Notes: generated by a model not told the origin, from the sequence alone. A stretch of 64,000 nt of DNA from Enchytraeus crypticus (GCA_905160935.1 CAJHZI010000205.1:1225001-1289000), one strand, 5' to 3'; counted from the first letter of the stretch, positions 51,205 through 61,854 are shown. A program made the numbers and translations.

Positions 51205-51330
51205 AAAATAGCTAATGTTAACTTCAGTTTTGTCAGTCGAAAGCGATGTCAGTGACAGGCGAGCCCAGGATTTGAAGCCCGCATTTACTGATCCGCGGTC
51301 GAGTATCTTACATCAATGTAGCATATATCA
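51205..51330 (-). mobile_element. tRNA-derived SINE, family 1 (block B)
   Basis: Partner of 31835-31960; on the minus strand TACTCGACCGCGGATC, GGCTTCAAATCCTGGG and GACATCGCTTTCGACTG. Confidence 0.7.
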
Positions 51331-52118
51331 ATTATGATCAAATGAGCTTACATCAATGAAGCTTTATATCAATTGTATATTTTAGTTCTCCATTCTACAT
51401 GTATAAAGAACTAGGAAGATATAATGTTACTAAACATTTTAGATATTGCAATATTTATGACTGATTGACCATTGAATATAATTTTGAATTTCGAAATAGT
51501 CATACTGAAAGACAAAATGAAAGAATATGTTTTATTTCACAAAATTTCACATAAAGCACTAGAAGATAATGTATTCAATGAATGTTAACACAACATAACA
51601 TTACAGAGTCAGGAAGCAATTATATGCTTGTTTAAGACTCATCAGGCTCTCAACTAAAACCAAATAGTATTATTCAATTCATACAGACTTCATGTCAACA
51701 TGTGAAATTTATACGTAGCCTATGTATAACAGTGAACATGCAATTAGCATCTAATTTACATGTTCTTATGATTATCATATTTATTTTTAAAAGCATTCAC
51801 TCATTCTGCTTCCACAACTTCGCAAACTATTCCAAGCATTTATAACTCTCTGACTAAAGAAAAATTTCCTTAAATCTAGTCTACTTCTAAATTTACAAAG
51901 TTTATACATATGCCCCCTTGTAGTTCTGTTGTTTGATAAATTAAACCAAATACTATGGTTAACTTTGCTGAAGCCTTTGAGTATCTTAAAAACTTCTATT
52001 AAATCTCCTCTAGTTCTTCTCTCACTTAAAGAGGTTAATCCTACGAATTTTAATCTATGCTCATAACTAAGTTTTTGACAGTCAAATACCAGCCTTGTTG
52101 CTCTGGCTTGTACTCTTT

Positions 52119-53054
52119 CTAATTTATCGATATCTTTCTTAAGATATAGGACCAAGTCTGAACGCAGTATTCAAGTTTGGGCCGTACAAGAGCCTTATAT
52201 AGCCTTACCGCATTATCTTTATTTCTACATGTAAATGTTCTTTTAATCATTCTTAGTACACAATTAGCAATATTTACAACTTTATTACAGTTTTCACTAA
52301 ATTTAAAAGAGCCATCCACAAAGGCTCCTAAATCCCTCTCACTGTGTGTGGATTTTAGTTTAATATTGTTCAATGTATACTCAATTTCTAAATTATTATT
52401 CCATATATGCATAACTCTATATTTCTCAGCATTGAACTCCATTAGCCAATCTCTAGACCATTTCTCTAACATTTTTATATCATACTTTAAAATCTCAGCA
52501 TCTTCAGTGTTGTTTACTATCTTTTCTACTTTAGAATCATCTGCAAATTTACTAAATTTAGATACTATATCTATATCAATGTCATTGATGTAAACTAAAA
52601 ATAATAGAGGTCCTAAAAGAGAGCCCTGTGGCACACCACTCTTCACTGCTGCCCATTCCGAAAACTCGTCCTCGACACACACCCTTTGTTTTCTATTGCT
52701 TAACCAATTACCTATCCACTCTAAAAGTTTGCCCGTTATTCCATGTGCTTCCAACTTACTAAGTAATCTTTTATGTGGAACTTTATCAAACGCTTTAGCA
52801 AAGTCTAGATATAAGATATCAAGGCTATTTTTATTATCTACTTCCTTTGTAATATATTCTAAAAAATCTAGCAAATTAGTTAAACAAGAACGCCCACTAA
52901 TAAAACCATGCTGACTATTTCTAGTTAAGTTATATTCTTCCAAGAAACTAATTATTTTATCCTTAATAGTGCTTTCAAATGTCTTACCGATTATACTTGT
53001 TAATCTTATAGGCCTATAATTTTCTGCTTTATCCCTATTTCCCTTCTTATGCAA
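52119..53054 (-). CDS. LINE reverse transcriptase, 311-codon open frame
   Basis: Residues 10-25 ENYRPIRLTSIIGKTFE (fingers), 80-90 ILYLDFAKAFD with motif A Asp 84, 95-120 KRLLSKLEAHGITGKLLEW, 139-150 SGVPQGSLLGPL, 170-173 FADD (motif C), 190-200 EKWSRDWLMEFNAEK and 290-300 VRPKLEYCVQTWS. Both catalytic motifs are intact. The start shown is a Met inside the domain; the true protein began in the endonuclease region. The frame shifts after WSY, where the C-terminal piece (LKKDIDKLERVQARATRLV) continues in another frame. Confidence 0.85.
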   Translation of the reverse strand: MHKKGNRDKAENYRPIRLTSIIGKTFESTIKDKIISFLEEYNLTRNSQHGFISGRSCLTNLLDFLEYITKEVDNKNSLDILYLDFAKAFDKVPHKRLLSKLEAHGITGKLLEWIGNWLSNRKQRVCVEDEFSEWAAVKSGVPQGSLLGPLLFLVYINDIDIDIVSKFSKFADDSKVEKIVNNTEDAEILKYDIKMLEKWSRDWLMEFNAEKYRVMHIWNNNLEIEYTLNNIKLKSTHSERDLGAFVDGSFKFSENCNKVVNIANCVLRMIKRTFTCRNKDNAVRLYKALVRPKLEYCVQTWSYILRKISIN

Positions 53055-53059
53055 CCGAT

Positions 53060-53880
53060 TTATTTAGCTTTTTCGTATATTCACAGTATAATGATTCTTC
53101 ATTATTACTATTTTTATAATTGTTCCAAGTATAATCATCTAATAATCTAATGTTTTAATTATTATAATATTACTCTTTAATGTTAATGTGACACTGTATT
53201 TAATCTATCAGTTAATTCAATACAAATGCTAACTCCATTAATTCATATTTTCTAATTAATTTAATAATATATATCGAACACAGACATGACACATATAATA
53301 ATACAAGGTCCAAAAACACTATTAAGTCGCCGTGATCTCCATTCAGCCAACCTACCAAGTACTCTACATTTAACAAGTGTAGGCCGCTGAAAACTATATT
53401 TAGAGACTAGAGCAAATCAACATTAATTTAAGGATTAAGAAAATTAAAAAGGTAAAGCTTTCAAGTAGACCTTAATAAGGAACTACGCTGCCCTCAACAG
53501 CTTATTACTAATTACTATATAACCTGCACAGAATACCGCAGTTCGCAGAAATATTAATATTTCAACATTCAAGCACTCTAAAACCTTTACTAAATCACGA
53601 TCAAAAGTGTTCAACTTATCTTCTAGTTCCACATTGGATATCTCAGAGATCACAGGAGGCTCTGACGCTTCATCATCCTCTAAGCGACATATAAAACTAT
53701 TTCTATCTCATAAAAACACGTGCTTCTCCTGCACACAACACGTCACCGCGTCATCAACAATAATCCGTCTCCACCGGACGAATGTTTAAGTGACGTTAAC
53801 ACGTCATTAAAGAAAATGACATAAACAAGACTTTTTGTCAACACCTTAAACATAGAACAACAACAACATAGCACTAATGT
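53060..53880. other. Unassigned insert inside the LINE
   Basis: AT-rich, about 820 bp, no domain on either strand. A 60-codon serine-rich plus frame (53607-53789) has no relatives I know. On the minus strand the edges read TGTTATGCGGCAAC and GGTTGCA, a TG...CA pattern that could be a long terminal repeat, but no duplication flanks it. The LINE has lost about 150 codons at the same place. Confidence 0.3.
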
Positions 53881-55482
53881 TGCCGCATAACACAAGCATC
53901 TTTTTTGGCTTTTCGTTTTCTTCTTACGTTTTTAGTAGCCCACTTGCATCTATCTCTATTTTTGGCTTTCAATTTAATAAACTCATCACGAATCATCCTG
54001 AGACCTGTGTTAATATTATTCCATAAGCCCTCTACGTCATTATGCATCGTTATTATCATTATCACTTATCACTTAAAACCATAAATAAATTTCTATGCTG
54101 AATATTTATTTTAATTTCTTCATAATTTACTTGAAAATAATCAAATTTTTGGACTTACCTACAGATCCAACTGCACTGAATTACAAAGTTAATGGTTAGA
54201 TGATCACTAGTCTCAAAAGGTTCACCTATAAGTACATCCTTAATTATTTCTTCGGAGCACAAAATAATATCAAGGAAATTTTTGCCTCTAGTCGGCTTAT
54301 TACAATACTGTTCTAAAAAATTATTATTTATACATTCTATAAATAAGTGAGATTCATCTATGTTTTCCCTATTTCCCAAGTCCAATTCAGGATAGTTAAA
54401 ATTACCCATTACTACGACCTTCTTATCATACAAGTTATCAAACACACTAAACATAGCCTCGTCATTAGTTTTTGAACTATCTGGGGCTCTATACATAACA
54501 CCAATAATAAGATTAATGTTCTTACACTTGATATTACACTAAACACTTTCTTTAAAGTTAGAAACACATAAATCATTAACTTGACTTGGGTTCAATTCAT
54601 TTTTTATATACAGCAAAACTCCCCCACCTCGTTTCTTGACCAAATCATTTCGATCACATCTAAATACACTGTATTCACTAAAACTAATTTCACTATCACT
54701 AATGTCATCAGACTACAATGACTCACTGATTCCCAAAATATCTATATATTTTTCATCTTTAATCAACAACTCTAGTTGAGATATTTTATTTACAATACTT
54801 CTGGAATTAAAGTAAACACATTTTAAGCTATTTTTAACATTTAAAGGCGACGACAATAGACTCGGCTCCGCAGATCCTAAGTTTTCATCTAATTCCGAGG
54901 TGCTAACACTACCACCTCGGCTCCATTTACGTTTTTTATTAATTTAACTCTCTTAATTCTCACATCCTTATCACCCCCGTCTCTCAATTCCTTCAATTTA
55001 TTTCTTAGTACCTTATCCTCAGCTTGTTGCTTCCTAGTTAGATCAGGCACACAATATACTCTCCTGTATTCTTCATACTCAAACAGGTTTTTGGACTTCC
55101 CCAAAATTTCATACTTTGTTTCGACATTGCCCAAGCTAATTCTGATAGGTCTGACTTTATCTGATTTTTTCCCGATTCTATCCATGCATACTACTGCCGT
55201 TCTTCCTTTTGGTCTAACCAGTTTGACTAGAATGTCCTCTATGACCTCTTTGTCATTATCTCACTCCTCTACTCCCATTATCATTAAATTCTTCTTACGC
55301 CTTTCAATCTCTACCCTTTCAAGTATGTCCTCACTTCTCATTGATTCTTTATTTGCCGTGTCACTACTTCTTTCTGCTAGCTTTCCGCTGTTCTCCAGTA
55401 ACGTTTTCACTTCTCCTACACATGATTCAAAATTCTCAACACTTTGCACTACCTGCTGTAACTGCTTCTTCGTCTCTCATTG

Positions 55483-55487
<5 letters not shown>

Positions 55488-55535
<48 letters not shown>
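55488..55535. repeat. (TA)n tract
   Basis: About 48 bp of TA between two LINEs. It is the 3' tail position of the RTE-like copy to the right, which on its sense strand ends CACTAAGATAAATA then (TA)n. Confidence 0.95.
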
Positions 55536-55539
<4 letters not shown>

Positions 55540-55985
55540 CTTAGTGCACTGCCTACTGGCAGGTCCATGGTACATAACGCCTCCACTCTTCTCGGTCTTC
55601 CGCCTTGCTCTTCATTTCCACATATGAGTGGGTCTTTAAATCATCTAACATACCTAATCTCGGACTGCCCCTGCCTCTTTTTCCATCCATTCTACCTTCT
55701 AGGACCTCTTTTAATAGACCTTCCCCCCTTAGAATGTGTCCTATCCATCTCTTCTTCCTATTTCTTAGTACATTTATCAACTGTCTATCTGTGCCAACTC
55801 TCTCTAGAACTTCCTCATTTATTGCCTTTTGAGGCCAACTAATCCTCTCCATTTTTTTCCAAATCCACATTTCCAATGCCTCCAGTTTCCTAATATCTTC
55901 CTTCCTTAAGGTCCATGTTTCACAACTATACAATAACGTGGTCCAAACCAAAGTTTTGACTATCTTTATATTTGTATCTTTCTTC
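55540..55985 (-). mobile_element. RTE-like LINE C-terminus and 3' end
   Basis: A 132-codon minus frame (55553-55951) reads VWTTLLYSCETWTLRKED, LEALEMWIWKKMERISW, NEEVLERVGTDRQLINVL, RKKRWIGHILRGEGLLKEV, GKRGRGSPRLGMLDDLK and EDREEWRRYVPW to its stop. This is the best-preserved C-terminus of the family in the window. The end GGCAGTGCACTAAGATA leads into (TA)n. The RT core is absent. Confidence 0.85.
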
Positions 55986-55989
55986 AGAC

Positions 55990-56545
55990 TTCTTTAAAAT
56001 TATATATATAGAATATTATATACAAATAGGCCTTTATTATCATTATCAGTTCCTTGCGTTCTGTACAGAACATAGGGCTTCAACATTCCTCCATTCGTTT
56101 CTATCTTCAGCAATCTTCACAGCATATTTCCATGAAATGTTTATTGTTCTCAATCCTAGTTGATCGTACTTTGTAACTTAGCGAAATACTTCAAGGTCTT
56201 CCTCGTTTCCTTTTTGCTTGAGTTGGCTTCCAATTAACTGCAGTCTTTGCGTTTCTAACCTCAGACATGCTCAGTAAATGACCAAAAAACATCAACCTTC
56301 TCTCAGAAACGATTTCATCTAATTTTCTTAGTAAAATCCTGTTGAGAACTGTTTCATTTTTTACGTGGTCCCAGTAGTGGATATTTAAAACTCTTCTGAG
56401 GCATCTTTGTTGAAAACAGTTTAATTTGTGCTTTATTTCGCTAGTAGGCCTACTTTCCCAGGTTTCATGTGCATATATTAAAGCTGGTGAATATATTTTT
56501 ATCTTTAATCCCTCCTTAGTCTGATTACTCTTCAAATATATTGGA
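55990..56545 (-). mobile_element. RTE/L1-like LINE, C-terminus and (GAT)n tail
   Basis: A 114-codon minus frame (56191-56535) reads SPALIYAHETWESRPTS, NCFQQRCLRRVLNIHYWDH, NRILLRKLDEIVSERRLMF and FGHLLSMSE to QAKRKRGRP. This is the Cys-rich/W-x-GH end of an RTE or L1-like ORF2. The 3' end near 56030 is (GAT)n-like. The same family is at 33930-34410 and 10735-10830. Confidence 0.8.
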
Positions 56546-57100
56546 GCTTTGGGAATACGTCATATACTTTACCGATTTTGCACTCCACATCTCTTTCACT
56601 TGATCCATTTTGCGATATTGTAATACCGATTTTTCAACAACGAAAAATAGGCCTATAAACATAGTATTATATACTCTGTGGCGCATCCAGGAATTTTTTA
56701 AAGGGGAGGGGTCGAAACCTTTTTGGACAGTGTCCACATATTTTCACTTACACTCACGCCTTCTCCGGAATATTGAAAAACCCAAAAAGCTGCTAAGGGT
56801 GGGACTCAAAATATTTCAATATTGAAATTCGAATTTTTTTTATTTAATAAATTTAAATCTAACAATATTACATTAACATATGACAAGCGTTATCAATAAT
56901 AGTCTTATGATAGAAATTTTAGTCAGGCATTTTATTCTATTAACATTATATTATATATTATTATTATTATATTATATATTATTATATATTGACATTATAT
57001 TATATTCGACATTAAATTTTTCATTTTCTGTTGTGTTTTCAAAGATTTCAGGTTTCTAGCTTTCTGACAAAATGCACCATGACCTAATTGAGGCTTAAGG
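56546..57100. other. AT-rich spacer
   Basis: Contains GGGGAGGGGTCGAAACC near 56703 and a (TATTA)n-like patch at 56945-57005. No gene seen. Confidence 0.4.
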
Positions 57101-57104
57101 GGGG

Positions 57105-57312
57105 GGGCTCAAGCCTACTCCGGCAATGGGAAACCACCTCAGAAGCCACACTTTTCAAAAGCATTAGGCAACATAAAGTATGGATAAGGCATAGACTTTG
57201 TAAAGGGATTAACTTGTTGATCTAAGGAGTGCTCTTTTGGAGCGAGAAAGCAGACTTTGAGTATGAATAAGTACCTTGAACCTGCCACTTGGCATTGCAC
57301 TGAAGAAGATGT
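57105..57312 (-). repeat. Dispersed repeat Y, reverse copy
   Basis: GGGAAACCACCTCAGAAGCC, TATGGATAAGGCATAGAC, CAGACTTTGAGTATGAATAA and CTGCCACTTGGCA are the reverse complement of 19335-19505. Confidence 0.7.
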
Positions 57313-57423
57313 AAATGTTTCACTTCAGTTAAGTACAATATCATATTTACATGTCACTTAGAGCGTATTCAGTCTCTTACATCTCGTTCATCTTTGTTTA
57401 TGAAGGATTAATAATGATAATAA

Positions 57424-57470
57424 TAATAAAGGTTTAACGTCCGTTTTCTCATACAAGGATGATTACAATT
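57424..57470 (-). mobile_element. Short LINE/SINE 3' tail (GGACGTTAAAC type)
   Basis: AATAAAGGTTTAACGTCCG and TTTTCTCATACAAGGATG; reverse copy of the tail at 9118. Confidence 0.6.
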
Positions 57471-57474
57471 AGTT

Positions 57475-57763
57475 CTCGCAGCAAACTTTCAAACGGCTAC
57501 ATTGCGCCACAGGAGGCTCTGTAAAGCGATAAGATGACCCATGCAGTTATCTTTCAATAACTGTCGAAGTTAACTTTTAAGCTCCGCCTTAAAATATCAA
57601 GCCGGGACTCACCCGTGATTCTCGCGTGATTCACGCGAGAATCTGGCCGTGACAACGGAGCTATGCGGCCGCTACAGCGGGACTACAGCGTAGCGGGGCT
57701 ACAACGGCGCTGTAGCGGCCCGATTCCGGCCGTTGTAGCGGTCTTATCACGAGAGTTGTACTG
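57475..57763 (-). mobile_element. pogo-like DNA transposon end, CpG-rich
   Basis: It ends CGGTCTTATCACGAGAGTTG then TACTG at 57763. The interior has repeated CTACAGCGGGACTACAGCG and GGCCGCTACAGCGG units. TA is not visible after the terminus, so the right edge may be altered. The left limit is uncertain. Confidence 0.55.
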
Positions 57764-59510
57764 AAAGTTGTCTGAGATCAAAGCATTGAGTTTGGATAAT
57801 AAGGACGCAGGATAATAGTCATCAGAGTTTAAGTGAATGTTGAAATCACCCATAATAATTAAGTCAGAGGGTGATGAGGCAATGTCTTCAAGAAGCAAAG
57901 GAAAATCAGAAATGAAATTGGCCTTGGGTAAAGAAGGTGGTCTGTAGACAATCAAAAAAAGATAGAATTTGGATTTGCATGCAAGACGAAACGACATATA
58001 TTAATAATAATCTTCTATTATTTTGAGTTGCTTTAAGTCAAAAGATCAAACATTACTCTTTAAAGCATTTACTGTCTTTGTTCGTCCTATAATCGAATAC
58101 TGTTCCAATGTATGATCTCCTTTTCGTAAATCTGATATTGATCTTATTGAATCAATTCAGAAGAAATTCACCAAACGTCTTTTTGGATTGAGTGATCTCT
58201 GCTATTCTGATAGACTTGAGATACTTAATGCTGAGTCACGTGAACTACGGAGACTAAAATCTGACCTATATACATATTATAAAATAATTAATAATTTCAT
58301 TGATTTGCCTCGCAGTGAATTTTTTACTTTTAAATCTGGTAAAACCAGAAACAATGGTGCTGCAATATACATAAATACGTTTAGATATAACGCAGAACGT
58401 CATCATTTTAAAAATAGATGTGGAAATAAATGGAATAACCTTCCTCATAGTATCGTTAATGCTAGCTCTCTTTCGTCCTTTAAAAAGGGCCGATGTCAAT
58501 GTGATATACGTAAATCTTTGAAGTATTGCTTTAATTGTTTTTATTTCCATTTGCTTATATACTGCTTTTGTATATTTATATTGCCTATATACTGATTTTA
58601 GCGTATTTATTTTAGCTCTATGTTTGTGATTACCTTCACACTTGTGCGTAGGATACTTTAATCCTGTTAATTAATCTTTTTATATTAATTTTCAACTTTA
58701 ATGAACTAAATCCGGAATATGTAAGCGCTTCTTAGCCTGTATCCTCCGTTCACACAAACGTTTCCATATTTAGCTTTTCTATTTGCTTTACCTGTTTTAA
58801 ATGTTTGATGTGATAAATACATAAAATAAATAAATAAATAATATATTCAAAGCATAAAAATGGAGAACAATTACAAACAGAAAAAACGTTAACCGAAAAC
58901 TAGCAGCGATGCCATCACCACGACCAGAAGAACGACCGATGTGTTGAATAGAATAGTGACACGGGGAGTGAGAGAGTTAAGGACAGCAGGTGGAGTATCA
59001 GGAGAGAGCCATGATTCTGCAAAAAAATAGAATATCAATGGACTCGTCGAGGGTGAACTGTTGAATGTGTTAGGTTTGTTTTGATTTTGTGTAATAGTTG
59101 TGGCAGACCGAACATTGAGGCAGTAAATGGACAAGTTAGAAGAAGAAACAGGGCCAAGATTCAATTCAGTATCGCCAGCGAGAATTAAGAGAAAAGAATA
59201 AATGAAATTGAAATTTCATTTAGAAGTGAGGTAAAGTGAAGCAACATAAATATAGGATTTGCAAAAGTATGGCAAAGGTACAGAATCAAGGAAATGACAA
59301 ACGGAGGCATGCGGTATAGATTGCTAAGTAAAATTCAACGAGGACGAAATAAGGTCAATGGAATAGCCAGTGAAATAGTTGGTCATGTGTGGAGTAGTGA
59401 GAGCTAAACAAGATAAATAGAAATAAAAAGCAATAAAAGCACGTCTATGGCATGAAAAACAGGAAATAATATCTTTCCGTGGGTGAAACAGAAAGAAATC
59501 AACCAATTAA
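57764..59510 (-). mobile_element. CR1-like LINE (family B), 5' half, with a nested LINE
   Basis: Reading leftwards: hydrophobic leader, LLILAGDTELNLGP (59150-59185), SNLSIYCLNVRSA, FFAESWLSPDTPPAVLNSL and RGDGIA (58880-59140). After an interruption at about 58005-58860 come MSFRLACKSKFYLFLIVYRPP and LIIMGDFNIHLNSDDY (57850-57997). GDFN is intact. RT is absent; the copy stops at a pogo-like terminus at 57763. An NPGP-like motif at this position is known in APE-type LINEs. Confidence 0.75.
58005..58860 (+). mobile_element. Jockey/CR1-group LINE 3' end nested in the family B LINE
   Basis: FTVFVRPIIEYCSNV near 58065 (one stop follows), IQKKFTKRLFGLSDLCYSD, RRLKSD and YKIINNFIDLPRSEFF, then FKNRCGNKWNNLPHSIVNAS and SFKKG give the usual ORF2 end (135-codon frame 58188-58595). 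The 3' UTR ends in (AAAT)n at 58830-58850. It has the opposite orientation to its host LINE, whose sequence resumes at about 58865. Confidence 0.8.
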
Positions 59511-60015
59511 AGTAAAGGAAAAACATTGTAGGACAAAAAGGTGTTTAAACAAAAGGATAAAAACCCGGTAAAGACATGAAAAATTTAAAACAAATATGTT
59601 AAAACCATTATTGTAAATTAGAAGAAAATAAATGTATATTGAAATGTAGAAAACTGTAAATAATATAGTACAAAAATATATGTAAAATATAAACTGTTTG
59701 TTGGTAATGGTTTTTTTCTGTTTTTTTAATGGTTCTCCATCTTTATCCTTTGAATATTTGTCTTTTCGTCTTGCAAGAAAATCAAAAATATAAATAATAT
59801 AATGTATAATATATGAGAAACAATTGAAGGAGTTAAGATAAAATATTAAATTAAAACAATATCACTAAATTGTTAGTAAATAAAAGTATCATCCGATAGG
59901 CTCAACTTAGGCTCCTGAAATTAATCGTACATTTATTTAAATGTACTTATATGCAAATGGAATATTAAGTATAAAAGTAACTGTACTTCAATGTGCTCAA
60001 TTTTATATATTTACT
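59511..60015. other. AT-rich spacer
   Basis: Possible remainder of the family B LINE 5' UTR, then AT-rich sequence without any recognised feature. Confidence 0.4.
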
Positions 60016-60020
60016 TTTAG

Positions 60021-60453
60021 AGAATACCGGTATGGAATGAGGACTACGAAAAATATGGTATGGACGTAATTCCTATAATTTTTTATTGTTTAAATGTATT
60101 TTCTTTACTTTACCACTCCTTATCTCTAGTTACATGACAATAATGTTCAAATTGGAGGTTTAATTTGCGCATTTCTACCAAAAATGGTTGCCGTTGCTCT
60201 GGATGATGGACACCCACGGGCATCCATCAACTGTTTGTGTTTATCGCAGTGGTTTTACTTTTACTATACTAAAAATGTGAATTATGTTTCAATAAATGGT
60301 GACTTTAGAAACGGTTTACCTTTTTTCGCCGGCATCTACGTGGGTCAGTACTTGCGATTTATTTGTAATTTTCTGTTGGTCTATGTTCATTCTTTTATTG
60401 TATTTACAGGACCCACTGAGTGGTCTAGTTTTATTTACATTATTGGAAAGTGA
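60021..60453 (+). CDS. Possible host exons, unknown protein
   Basis: 60021-60065 follows a good acceptor (TATTTACTTTTAG), encodes RIPVWNEDYEKYGMD in frame 0 and ends at a GTAATT donor. 60130 follows a strong acceptor (TTTACCACTCCTTATCTCTAG) in the same phase and encodes LHDNNVQIGGLICAFLPKMV, AVALDDGHPRASINCL, then a longer frame to TGA/TAG with two hydrophobic stretches (FYFYYTKNVNY, FICNFLLVYVHSFIVF). The first 35 residues look coding; the later part may be intron read-through, since a donor-like ACT/GTTTGT lies near 60230. No family recognised. An AT-rich background makes chance frames possible. Confidence 0.3.
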
Positions 60454-60494
60454 TTAGTTTTATTTTCTATTTATGTTAAGTTAATGATTTACTT

Positions 60495-60570
60495 GACGAA
60501 TTTGCTAAATTTCGCCTGTCACTGACATCGCTTTCGAGGGAGGAAACTGTCGTTAACATTAGCTTTAAGC
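60495..60570 (+). mobile_element. SINE family 1 body, head missing
   Basis: GCCTGTCACTGACATCGC, TTTCGAGGGAGGAAACTG and CGTTAACATTAGCTTTAAG match the body of the family at 6963. The tRNA-like head is absent. Confidence 0.65.
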
Positions 60571-60869
60571 TTAAGTTATCTTTAAATAACATCCGTATTT
60601 TTTATTTCAACAGTAAAGCAATTAGTGAAATTACGATATGATATAATATATAATAAGTATGGAGACGATCTAATATTGATAAAGCCACCTATGTGTGCAC
60701 TGCTACATACATGTATGTTATTCTAATTATTGGACTATAATTAAGATTCAATATCTATGGTATGCGTCCTCTACGCTTGAATAGCCGCCTACTACGCTAG
60801 ACTTTAACCTGTTCTTCATTCAACTGGTATCTATTTACAATCATCCATGCACCACTGTTCTCCATTTTA

Positions 60870-61180
60870 TCAGCACAATGAAAAGGGTCCACTTTCTTAA
60901 TAATCGCTATTCCAGTTGATGGCCTTTTTATCAATCCCTCTAAAAAGGCAAACAGACAACATCTTGCTCCATACGCAGGTCCAAATGTTTAACGAATTGA
61001 AATGTTTCCTTTGCTCTAAGTCTGCATACCTAAAGTCCTGCGGCATTAGTTTCATTAATGCTGAAGTTGCCCTTCATCTGGTTGGAATTCTCAGATGGAC
61101 CTGTACTGACTGCAAAGCTACATGTACATTTAAAACCAAGTTTTTGCCAGTTTCTGAAATTGAAGGCCAGATATAAATTA
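60870..61180 (+). pseudogene. Cysteine-rich (PHD-like) coding remnant
   Basis: An acceptor-like TTCTCCATTTTATCAG precedes IPVDGLFINPSKKAN in one frame (60913-60960). In another frame the text ELKCFLCSKSAYLKSCGIS, then ALHLVGILRWTCTDC, resembles a PHD finger with part of its Cys/His set kept. The frame change between the two suggests a decayed gene or LINE ORF1 (some LINE ORF1 proteins carry PHD fingers). Assignment is weak. Confidence 0.3.
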
Positions 61181-61258
61181 AGGAATTAAATTAAGGAAAT
61201 AAATTCAGGAATTAAATTAAGGAAATAAATTCAGGAAATAAATTAAGATCTAAATTAA
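61178..61258. repeat. 26-bp minisatellite, about 2.5 units
   Basis: AGGAATTAAATTAAGGAAAT plus AAATTC occurs twice in tandem, followed by a half unit. Confidence 0.85.
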
Positions 61259-61850
61259 TTGCAATTATGATTTAATTAATTCAAAGTTGTCATCTGGTTC
61301 TGTCATTCCTAATGGTCTAAATACTTGCGGTGTTACTGTATCTTTCGGTAATTTGGATGATGACTCTACTGTGGCAACAACTGGACTGATGTCAGAACAA
61401 CGATTGTAAATGAAGTAAAGAACTCCTTCAATAGCAGAAGGAATATTAGAGGTGTGGGTGAACCGGCTCCCTCAAACCCTTCTCTACATAAGTCTGAGGT
61501 ATCGGACATCCTGCAAAAGTGAACTTAATCAATCTCCTACCATCCTTTTTACGAAGACACTTGTAAACGTCGTTCGACGGGTCTGTCTCGTTTGTTTCTA
61601 GTTGTCTACTGTCCGAAGGAGAGGCTCAACTGTTCTGTAAACTAGCCAGAAAGCTGCTTCAATCCTCGAACCAGAATATTTTCTCTAATGTCTGAATTAA
61701 TCTGCATCTATTCCCCATAGGAATGTAAAGCGCAATACCTGAGAAGATTAAGCAAACGCGATTGCCATGCACGAGATGTTGGTGTCAATGCTTCAAGTGT
61801 ACTCGATCCAATCGATTTTTCGCAACTTGCTTCGACTAGGCCTATCATGA
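61259..61850. other. Unassigned sequence
   Basis: No domain, splice pair or known repeat found. Confidence 0.4.
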
Positions 61851-61854
61851 ATCA

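Larger units (their letters stand above)
49173..51585. repeat. Duplication block B (partner of 28427-32206)
   Basis: Opens with TA then CAGTACAACTCTCGTG, keeps GACTAATCGACAAATAC (49530), ATACACTCTAAATAAC (49722), the truncated SINE head at 50088 and the non-coding stretch 50222-51585. That stretch parallels 30863-32206 throughout (ACATGTAAGCATACA against ACATGTGTGCATAAA; AAATTTTATTATTTTAAA shared). It lacks both MITEs of block A and carries longer (TA)n. The left flank is a LINE, showing where the block inserted or joined. Confidence 0.75.
51740..55480 (-). mobile_element. CR1/Jockey-group LINE with ORF1, endonuclease and RT, plus an internal insert
   Basis: A 3.7 kb minus-strand copy. ORF1 at about 54889-55449: coiled-coil part (VKTLLENSGKLAERSS), then ERRKKNLMIMGVEE and an RRM-like domain (RPIRISLGNVETKYEIL), with one in-frame stop. 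Endonuclease at 54155-54496: VVVMGNFNYPELD, where the usual GDFN Asp is Asn, and SDHLTINFVI. Linker KWATKNVRRKRKAKKD at 53890-53960. RT 311 codons at 52119-53054. C-terminus at 51787-52155 after one frame change. About 830 bp of unrelated sequence (53060-53880) replaces the N-terminal RT stretch. The 5' end is cut at (TA)n. Inactive. Confidence 0.85.
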
